Source of the DNA: Synura sp. LO234KE
Taxonomy: Eukaryota; Sar; Synurophyceae; Synurales; Mallomonadaceae
DNA: 15,392 nt
Assembly: GCA_015143735.1 (NCBI GenBank)
Contig: VKHC01000173.1
Span: 947-16,338 of the forward strand
Direction of reading: 5' to 3'
How positions within the stretch are numbered: position 1 is the stretch's first letter; each line of letters opens with the position of its first letter. The notes beneath the pieces are model-generated. The model was not told the origin of the DNA. It saw only the letters and a program-made list of their open reading frames with translations, and ran no database searches. The position numbers were made by a program, and so were the translations under genes. Of this stretch, positions 8,718 through 15,392 are shown piece by piece.

Positions 8718-10431
8718 TCAAAAAGGAGTTTTCGTTAAAAGACGCCTCAAAAGTTCCAAGGCTTGAGCAGGCGCAGATCCTGGCACTTCATGCCGGCCCC
8801 CTCGCACTGTTACAAACTGAAATGAACCGGAACCAAGTTTGCTTACATCATATGACACCGCGTAGCCTCCGACTTGGTTAGACTTCCCCGACGTGCTGGT
8901 GTATGTCCAGGGATGCCAGGGGTCCTTCACAGTGAAGCCCATGTCCGCGGTCCAGGCCTCGTTATCCGTGTAGGGCACACATGCATCCCAATCACCGTTA
9001 AATATCAAGACGGCGATATTCGAGATGAGGAAGGGGTACGTGTCCGCTGGGAGGTTCGGTCGAGTCGAGCGATACGACCAGCCCGGGGCAGAGGCACAGA
9101 CCTCCCAGCAGAATCCCGGGTCTCTAACGTGAATGGCTTTCATGACATCGGCGCGGTTCAAGTAGGCGGAGGCCGCCTCCGAGTCTATGCATGCATCGGG
9201 GCCCTGCAGGGTCCGGCGGAACATGTGGTCCACAGCCCGCGGGGACAGAGCGCGGAGTCCATGCGTCGGATTCGGTGACTCCTCGTGCTCTTCCTCGAGG
9301 GCGTGCATCGGTATTTTGGCCCTACGCACTTTATTCATGTTTGAGAGCGGGTATTGCTTGTCGTATTTGGTGCAGTAAGAAGACGGCCCCGTACCCTCGC
9401 AATCGCCGTACACATTGTACAGATTTATGTGACCAATTTTAGAAGCAGTCTCATCCAGTAGGTTCAAGCACTTGACAGAAAGAGGGTCCTTCTTGTTGGC
9501 AGCGGCTGCCCTCCAGTCACAAGCTGCGTGTATTGAGACTTTCAGGTCCTCGGACACGAATGCCGTATTAAGCAAATATTTCCACTCGTAGTACAAACCC
9601 TGAGTTCCAAATCCACAAATGCCTATTGCATTTCCTGTGCAACCGTTTCCGACAGCTATCCCTGTCAATCGAGCCCCTTTGTAACTGCCATCCTTCTCAG
9701 CTTTAAGCATCGCCTCAGCCAACGTTGGCACATATATTCCTGCGTAGGACTCCCCCGTTATAAATAAGTCGTTCTCTAAATACTCCGGAAAGATTTCGTA
9801 GAAGTTTTGAATAGCTTTCAGGTTAGCTTCGGCAGTAATATCATCGTCGAGCTTGTAATTTTTGTCATCGGAATAACTGTGTCAATTGAGCAGCGATGAA
9901 AGACAATTTGGTGAAATATATCGCTCAAAAATAAACAATCACACCTGAAGCCAACTCCAACGGGAGACTCGATGTAGAGAACGTTTGCATGCAAGCTCCA
10001 GCGATACGGACGGAGAACCAATTCATTCGTATTTTCCTCGTTTATGTAAAAGGGACCATGCTCGTAGAAGTAGCCATCCAGCGAAGAACACCCTGGTCCT
10101 CCGTTAAACCAGATCACAATTGGATCTAAAATCTACAGTTATTTAATATCGAAAGCTCCATAAGTTCTCAAACCTGTCTTGGGGGATCCCTCTGATTCAA
10201 CGAACCAATAGTGAAGGTGAGAAAATTCATCCGAATTCAAATACCCAGAATACTGCTTAGAGGGGAGCTTCTCATTCCATCCTAGGTGTTTAAGAAGCGA
10301 ATAGTTAACGACCTGATAAAAATATCGAAAAAAGAAAGACCTGGGAGGGACAAGATCTCATCCGATATCTTCGAAGCGGAAACTGCAGCGAAATAGAGGC
10401 ATCCAAAAAATTTAAGCACAGGTAAGAGCAT
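8718..10431 (-). CDS. Serine carboxypeptidase (peptidase family S10), four exons
   Basis: The spliced gene reads 10431-10341, 10281-10174, 10125-9945 and 9876-8718, giving 512 residues and a TGA stop. Introns are 59, 48 and 68 nt, all GT-AG, and each junction restores a conserved block ([38 protein letters not shown] shortened here to its key parts NGGPG and CSS; GVGFSYSDD). Residues 1-19 form a signal peptide ([18 protein letters not shown]). The oxyanion motif NGGPG is at 74-78, the catalytic Ser170 is in GESYAG, the Asp is in NGDWDACVP (residue 424 by analogy with yeast carboxypeptidase Y), and His489 is in GGRHEVP. The family removes C-terminal residues from peptides at acidic pH in the vacuole or lysosome, or outside the cell. 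Length is normal for S10. The GGRH context differs from the usual GAGHMVP. An acidic insert (EEEHEES) lies near 320-327. The gene diverges from the thioesterase across 130 bp. Confidence 0.95.
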
Positions 10432-10561
10432 TTTTTAATTCAGAAATCGCAAAAAACGATAACAGATATATTATAGATACGCAAATCTTAGAGAATTTTC
10501 AGGTTCTCAACTCCCCAATGGCCCAATTGCGTACGCCGTTTTACGGACATTGCAGCATAAA
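10432..10561. promoter_or_regulatory. Shared divergent promoter region
   Basis: Only 130 bp separate the start codons of the minus-strand carboxypeptidase and the + strand thioesterase. Both core promoters and both 5' leaders must fit here or overlap the neighbouring gene. An AT-rich element (GATATATTATAGATAC, 10465-10480) near the centre is the only TATA-like candidate. Co-regulation is possible but not shown. Confidence 0.5.
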
Positions 10562-11360
10562 ATGAGGATTCGGGGAGCATATTCGCTACTGTCCGCCATC
10601 AGGAATCGGTACAGTGGCTATACATTTCTATCTCCGCGGCATTCACTGGCTATTCGATGCGCCGCTGTATTTTCGGCAGCAGCTGCCGCTTCCACTGTTC
10701 TATGCGATTCTGACGCTATCGGTCCAAACGTAACAGAATTCGGATTCGAATCATCGCTACAGAATCACACTTACTTGGATATTTATGGGAAGAATTACTT
10801 GGGAAAATTTCCCGCCCTAAAGGAATCGAACGCCCTTCATGGTACATTGTATGGAGAGGGTATGATTGAGACTTACGAGGTTTTTAGAAAGAAAGATGAT
10901 GAAATAAGTTTCATAGTGAAGTTTGGAAACAGGGTTCACGGTCATCCTGGAATCGTTCATGGCGGAGTCACTTCCCTGGTTTTCGATCAATCGTTTGGGT
11001 GGATGTTCATATTGTTGGGAACACGTCCTGCATATACAGTAAATTTATCTGTAAATTTCAGGTATCCTATTTGCCAATAATTTTAATCATGATATATATT
11101 ATAACTCATAACGATAATCTCTTTGCTGATTCCATGCTTGATATGTGCTAAAAAAATTGTTTATGGCCGATAGAAAACGAGTAGTATCTGGGACATACTA
11201 TCGGGTAAGAGTAGTACTAGAGAAGCAAGTGGACCGCAAACTGTACATGTCAGCGACATTAGAGAATAACTCCGGTGAAGTATTGGCAGATGCAACTTCT
11301 CTTTTTATTATCGCGAGACCATGGTACGAGCAAGTATGGAGGTTTTTCTTCAAAGGTTGA
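10562..11360 (+). CDS. Hotdog-fold acyl-CoA thioesterase (PaaI/THEM4-like), two exons
   Basis: Exons are 10562-11061 and 11174-11360, with a 112-nt GT-AG intron; the spliced product has 228 residues and ends in TGA. The join gives VNFRKRVVSG, as expected for the strand following the substrate-binding helix in this family. The first ATG is at 10562; an earlier TTG in phase is not a plausible start. Residues 1-45 are rich in Arg, Ser and Ala, followed by an Ala-rich hydrophobic stretch, which suggests a mitochondrial presequence, perhaps with a membrane segment. The core motif HGG (residues 133-135) followed by Asp142 (GIVHGGVTSLVFDQ) matches the hotdog active site, and DRKLYMSATLENNSGEVLAD is the typical C-terminal strand pair. 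The enzyme would hydrolyse acyl-CoA to free acid and CoA. Chain-length preference cannot be read from sequence. Confidence 0.88.
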
Positions 11361-11857
11361 CGACGATGATCCAGATAGATTATCTAGGCATATATTAGAA
11401 TCCTCTATATCTGCTTTTAATTGAACTAACTTTTATTTAATCTGATAAAGTGTTTCTATTTACGGTATATTATGATAGTTTTCAACAATCTTCTTGTTAA
11501 TTATTAAATAGACATTTTGGCCACGACTAGAGGAGCGAATGATACTGGCAGATATATTCTTCTCATTTTGGTTGAAATTCTTATATTTAAGAGTCCCCCA
11601 GTTACAAAACTGCAAGTCCCCCGACAGAGTGGGGGTACTGTGTAAAGGAGGCCAACAGCCTTGAACCGCCCGAGGGATTTTCTCTTCCACGGACCGGCAG
11701 TTAGTAGTAGGAGTACGAGGAACCAGCATCCCCAACTTATAAGTGAAAGGGATAACTTGGAAGGGAGGCGCTCATCGTGTGCTACCACTCTGCCTAAGCT
11801 GGAAAACTCTACCGTAAGTGGTGACTATGATAACATAACCACATTGCTTGTCGTTGT
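11361..11857. other. Intergenic region between the thioesterase and the retrotransposon
   Basis: This holds the 3' end of the thioesterase transcript. It also contains a hairpin at 11615-11639, where CCCCC and GGGGG flank GACAGAGT inside AGT...ACT. AGTCCCCC is also directly repeated just upstream. Open frames here use non-ATG starts or run antisense, and none has protein character. Confidence 0.45.
11615..11639. repeat. GC-rich hairpin (C5/G5 stem)
   Basis: AGTCCCCC pairs with GGGGGTACT, with one bulged T and an 8-nt loop. It lies about 250 bp beyond the thioesterase stop. There is no evidence that it is transcribed or functional. Confidence 0.5.
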
Positions 11858-12305
11858 TGTCAGAATATCAGCTTATACGAACCAGAGCAGAGTCTCTCAC
11901 TCAGTCAGGATGAGGGAGAACAGGGCTGAGGTGTACCCTAAGCAGTCTAGCTTGGAGCGGAGCTTCTAACTATTAAGGGAGCTGTGATTGGAGGAGTGTA
12001 CTTTATAAGTGTTTAACACTTGAGTACAGTTGCAAGTTAGTGGCTTGGTACTTTGGACTTCTTAGTTTTGCTATTTATATTACTTAATGCTATATATAAA
12101 CCAGTTAAGGTTTATCGCTGTGTACGAACAACTGTACGCGTCTATACTAGTTATATCTTATATCTATGTTGAAACTATGAGTTGAAGTTACACTTGCTGA
12201 CGTTGACATTTACTTCACTTCCTCTCAGTTAATATTAAAATCTACGTTAACTAAGATCTTTGACTATTTGCCCTAAGCTAGCATCCTAGAGTTACTATTC
12301 CGACA
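11858..12305 (+). mobile_element. 5' long terminal repeat of an LTR retrotransposon
   Basis: The predicted repeat is 448 bp. It begins TGTCAGAATA and ends TATTCCGACA, which are inverted repeats of each other at 9 of 10 positions and carry the canonical TG...CA ends. A strong TATA box lies inside, a TGG-initial primer-binding-site candidate follows immediately, and a long Gag-type frame starts 84 nt downstream. The 3' partner lies outside the window, so the boundaries rest on termini and context, and the target duplication cannot be tested (the five bases before the start are GTTGT). Confidence 0.65.
12091..12100 (+). promoter_or_regulatory. TATA box of the LTR promoter
   Basis: TATATATAAA lies about 206 bp before the LTR end, a usual position for the U3 promoter. 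Transcription would start some 25-35 bp further on, leaving an R-U5 region of roughly 170-180 bp. Confidence 0.6.
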
Positions 12306-12323
12306 TGGTAGCTTGGTAATTGG
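12306..12323 (+). other. Candidate tRNA primer-binding site
   Basis: TGGTAGCTTGGTAATTGG directly follows the CA end of the LTR. TGG pairs with the tRNA CCA tail. TGGTAGC would match an acceptor end with A73 and an A1:U72 pair, as in eukaryotic initiator tRNA-Met. Beyond these seven bases the match to any known tRNA cannot be judged here. Confidence 0.5.
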
Positions 12324-12388
12324 TAAGGATAATTGAGGAAAAGCAGAAGTTGACGCCGTAAGACGAATAGGTACTTTGAAAAGCAGGA

Positions 12389-13390
12389 ATGACCCAACCC
12401 TTAGGAAAGATAAGTTCGGCTGATTCTAAGACAACGATGAGCTTGGCGTCCACGCCTCCAGCTCCAGCAACATCACCAGCGAGGGCTAATCCCGATACAG
12501 GAAAGGTATTGCGGAAACCCAATGAGTTTCAGATGAGAAAAGCAAAAGCAGAAAAGGAAGATGAAGAAAGGTTGCTACATTACCTTGAAGAAGCTCATCA
12601 CGTTCAGAAAGTTCACTCTTCTGTGAAATACGGAATGCGCATTAGTCCAGTCTTCAGTGCCTTCCTGGAGAAAGCGCATGAAATGTGGCAACAAGATAAG
12701 CAAGAAGAAGTGGAGTCAGAAGATGAAGAAGAGAAGGAGGATTACTTTCCTCCCTTACCAGCTTTTAAGATCACGAGTAAGAACAAGCATACGTATTTAG
12801 GAGCGTCTGTGTTTCTGGTCAAGGAATTTCAACAGGAGACAGACACGAATTCCAGGAAACGTAAAGTTAGAGACACACCGGTGACTGATGATCAATTGGA
12901 TTCAAGGCAGACAGGGAGGAACGTCAAACAGCGCGCGATACTTCATGAGGACGAACAGGCTCGACTCACGCCGTACCCGATCAAGAGCATGTTGAAGATG
13001 GGCAGGAGTGGTATTCGATTCGGCAGTCCTGTGGGAAATCCTTTACTGCAGAATCAGAAGGAGTTTGAAAAAGACTTACATCAGCGTGCGGAGGGGTTTT
13101 GGCCGCATGTATATGATGACCTGACGCTGGATAGAAGCAGTCAGGAAGGCAGGATCTACGGAACTAGAGAGACACAGAGACGAATAGCAGTTGAGCGCAT
13201 GATACAGGCTCAAGTGAAGACGGCGCGGAAATTGGACCCGCCTAAATTTATGCTGGGCAACTCTGATGAAGGAAACAACTCGCTATGGCTGCTAGAGTGG
13301 GTATTCGCGTTCGTGAGGGATATGGACATAAATTCAGGGTTCTGCCTTGAATACCTCATGCTCCCTTTTCCAGAACGCCCGGAGGATTGA
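12389..13390 (+). CDS. Retrotransposon Gag, N-terminal part up to an internal TGA
   Basis: The frame starts at an ATG that follows an in-phase TGA (12377) and has 333 codons before TGA at 13388-13390. Residues 1-40 are Ser/Pro/Thr-rich. About 50-120 is highly charged, with a helical KAKAEKEDEERLLHYLEEAH stretch and an acidic run (EEVESEDEEEKEDY, 107-119). SRKRKVR at 155-161 resembles a nuclear localisation signal. From 283 (DPPKFMLG...SLWLLEWVFAFV) the sequence looks like the start of a Ty3/gypsy Gag capsid domain. That domain does not finish before the TGA, and the same frame stays open afterwards, so this stop most likely truncates a longer protein by mutation or is read through. Gag would package element RNA into particles in the cytoplasm. 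Confidence 0.7.
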   Translation: MTQPLGKISSADSKTTMSLASTPPAPATSPARANPDTGKVLRKPNEFQMRKAKAEKEDEERLLHYLEEAHHVQKVHSSVKYGMRISPVFSAFLEKAHEMWQQDKQEEVESEDEEEKEDYFPPLPAFKITSKNKHTYLGASVFLVKEFQQETDTNSRKRKVRDTPVTDDQLDSRQTGRNVKQRAILHEDEQARLTPYPIKSMLKMGRSGIRFGSPVGNPLLQNQKEFEKDLHQRAEGFWPHVYDDLTLDRSSQEGRIYGTRETQRRIAVERMIQAQVKTARKLDPPKFMLGNSDEGNNSLWLLEWVFAFVRDMDINSGFCLEYLMLPFPERPED

Positions 13391-15392
13391 GAAGTTCAGA
13401 TGCCTTACTGGAATGCGATGAACCTGATGGAACGAGAAGTCTTGGTACGCCTGCAGAAGGCTACGGCGTCTAATACCCTAATCACGCAGCAGTACACAGA
13501 GACCATGGACATAACAGCGAATGAGTTTTTCAAGAATATAATCAATCTATATATGGGTCAACCTCTACAGCTGTATACCAGTAACAAGGCTGCGTGGAAT
13601 GACCTGAAGCAGCAGCGTACTGATAACGTGGGAAAATATATCAATAAAGTTCAGAAATTTATAAGACTGTTTCAATTTACATTGGACCCTCTTACCTTTA
13701 CCGATATATCGTCGAAGCTCTTCACCACGTTGCTTATGCCTCAGCTATGGATGTATACTGGTGCGGAGGCGGTGAAGATAACTTCTGAAGATTGCTTTGA
13801 CATTAGGGAATGGTTTAAGTTAATTAAGGATAGAGAAGTTGCATGTAAGAGTAATGATGAGATGACGGAGACAAAGTCACCTTATCAGTTACAGCAAATT
13901 CAGACTTCGAGATACAGACCTCAACCGAAATCAGCACCAGCGCTAAATCCAGCTCCATACTGCACTTACCATAAAAACAACTCTCATTGGACTTCGGAGT
14001 GTCTAGTGTCAGCATATGGACGCAGACCAGCGCCATCAAATTTCCAGATGAGGAGGAGTTCACAAACTCCGAATAATACGTGGCGACGCGATTCTAGCAC
14101 GTATAACAATCCAGTCCAGAGGGATATTAGACCTCCTCGTCCAATATTTGACAGAAGATCCTCTTCTCCGCGCTCAGATACATCTTCGAACTCGAAACTC
14201 AGATCTGCGTTGAGAACTCCGCGACCGACAACTCCGAGTCCGGCTCCGGTTACTCAGAAAGAGGAGTTAAACTTCATGCTGAATGATTTTGAAGATAATT
14301 TATTTATTAATGAGAAAAATCTACCTCGAAGTATTAACGTAATTGTGAAAGAATTTGAAGATTCTGACGTAGTTCAACCTGAAACTGAATTTAAAAAGTC
14401 AACAACTTCAAAGGAGGAGCCATCAATCAAATCGGTCAAATCATTTAATAATGAATGCGTTGGGTCACTTAATCGGTTGAGCATAAATTCAGATATTAAA
14501 TTCTTTGACAGAAGTTCAGAGATGGCGAGTTACAATGTTAATACTTGCGTTCCAGAGTTATTTGAGTTTTCATCTGAAGAGGTTGAATTAATGCCTGACG
14601 TAATGGAAATGGTAGTGCGAGATCCTTCAGATCAATTACATGGAGGGTCAGAGGTGACTTGCGATCGTAATCTTCTGAAACGAGCCAGAATTGACTCAGT
14701 TCAATTTTCTTCGCCACCAAATTTACGATGTTCAGCTCGGTTACGTCAGAAGGAGGCAGACTCTGAAATCTTGATGAATAATGCTCAAGTGGGATTAGTT
14801 ATGGAAGTTCCTGTGATTATACCTGCTACAGGGACCTTACCAGTACTGCGGTTAAGAGGAGGTGGTCCGCGCAGGACCATACGACGACCAACAGTACACC
14901 GATCAAATCAGTCGACTTACTCTGGATTAACAGTACCGTCGCCCACATTCTGGACACCAATTCATCCCATTTTAATGGGTCCAGGACATAGAGGAGCCAT
15001 AGGTACCCCGGCGTGGTCGCAAGAGTCGGGATATGACATGTTTAGTTGGGAACGATTGGAATACCCATTTGCGGACTGGCTGACCTTTACGGACTTGGAA
15101 CTTTTCACGGGAGTCATGCCTAGTCATTTTCCAGGCTCCATTCGGTTTAACCAACTCCTTCGTCAACTTAATCGTGATATTGGCCTTCCTCACTTGGAAG
15201 GTTCGCCTTTGGGTTTTGCTGATCCGGAGGATAGGAGAGCGGACAGAGTGGTTATGTTACATGGCAGATCAGTTCGGGAATCGTCATTACTGGATCAAGC
15301 CGTGTTTTATTCAGGGTTGGGTATGCGCACGGACCAAGGGAGTATTGATAATCAAGTTCTGTTGCAGTGCCGAACGTTACTAACAAGGACTG
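13391..15392 (+). CDS. Retrotransposon Gag/polyprotein continuation, open to the window end
   Basis: In phase with the preceding frame, 667 codons follow the TGA without another stop and the frame runs off the window; the first ATG is at 13400. The capsid-like helical region continues to about 13850 (blocks such as NEFFKNIINLYMGQPLQLYT and VGKYINKVQKFIRLF). Next comes a knuckle C-x2-H-x4-H-x4-C at 13961-14002, the CHHC variant of the retroviral CCHC finger, known from other Ty3/gypsy Gags. A basic Pro/Ser/Arg linker (14003-14265) and an acidic segment follow. TLPVLRLRGGG at 14834-14866 matches the tail of ubiquitin. Beyond it is an unrecognised Trp/Pro-rich region. No DTG/DSG protease motif appears. 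Counting from 12389 the frame spans about 1,001 codons, long for a Gag. Whether it is translated separately, by readthrough, or not at all is unknown. Confidence 0.7.

Larger units (their letters stand above)
11858..15392 (+). mobile_element. LTR retrotransposon, 5' part, truncated by the window edge
   Basis: The order LTR, primer-binding site, short leader and gag is that of a Ty3/gypsy- or copia-type element. The capsid-like region and zinc knuckle favour Ty3/gypsy, but no protease, reverse transcriptase, RNase H or integrase is inside the window, so the superfamily is not proven. The element lies about 500 bp beyond the thioesterase stop in the same orientation. It is much better preserved than the remnants at 2174-6605, so it arrived later. 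Confidence 0.7.

Noticed and set aside
8874-9442. Open frames of up to 134 codons on the + strand
   Set aside because: They lie antisense to the well-supported last exon of the carboxypeptidase and are shadows of its GC-rich codons.
11062-11080. Thioesterase ending in exon 1 at the TAA at 11078
   Set aside because: That product would lack the last strands of the hotdog fold. The GT at 11062 and AG at 11172-11173 restore the conserved sequence in phase.
11661-11969. 102-codon frame upstream of the retrotransposon
   Set aside because: It begins with TTG, runs across the predicted LTR start and has no protein character.
12271-12280. Third SINE copy suggested by CTAAGCTAG near the LTR end
   Set aside because: Only nine bases match; there is no A tail, no other shared block and no flanking duplication.
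13388-13390. TGA reassigned to an amino acid in this genome
   Set aside because: TGA is the natural stop of both the carboxypeptidase and the thioesterase.

Overview
The window is eukaryotic nuclear DNA. Two protein genes carry short spliceosomal introns (48 to 112 nt, GT-AG) and cross-check well against their families. They sit in a compact divergent pair (8718-11360) surrounded by repetitive, retroelement-derived sequence. The lineage is not settled by the sequence. The peptidase has GGRHEVP around its catalytic His instead of the GHMVP of typical fungal carboxypeptidase Y, so an alga, oomycete or other protist fits at least as well as a fungus. TGA and TAA both act as stops here, so the genetic code looks standard.

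Layout. (a) 1-2170: AT-rich intergenic DNA with three degenerate tandem arrays. Two are spaced near the DNA helical repeat: CGAG about every 11 bp at 228-328, and palindromic TAAAC...GTTTA units every 31-32 bp at 695-779. (b) 2174-3667: a decayed gag-like reading frame on the + strand, broken by stops, one frameshift and a small poly(A) retroposon. (c) 3668-4560: AT-rich DNA, then a perfect 53-bp inverted repeat. (d) 4670-6605: further decayed + strand coding remnants, the first interrupted by a second, longer copy of the same small retroposon in the opposite orientation. (e) 6606-8717: pyrimidine-rich non-coding DNA with a TTTG microsatellite. (f) 8718-10431 on the minus strand: a secreted or vacuolar/lysosomal serine carboxypeptidase (S10) in four exons. 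(g) 10562-11360 on the + strand: a hotdog-fold acyl-CoA thioesterase with a likely mitochondrial presequence, in two exons. The two starts are only 130 bp apart. (h) 11858-15392: the 5' part of a much younger LTR retrotransposon, with LTR, TATA box, primer-binding-site candidate, leader and a very long Gag-type frame that runs off the window. That frame is about 1,001 codons with a single internal TGA.

The most interesting points are two copies of one unclassified SINE-like family, each with target-site duplications, and each sitting in an older reading frame that rejoins when the insert is removed. The second is the Gag frame itself, which continues in phase past its TGA, carries a CHHC zinc knuckle and then a match to the ubiquitin tail (VLRLRGG). 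No defence system, CRISPR array, tRNA or rRNA gene was seen.
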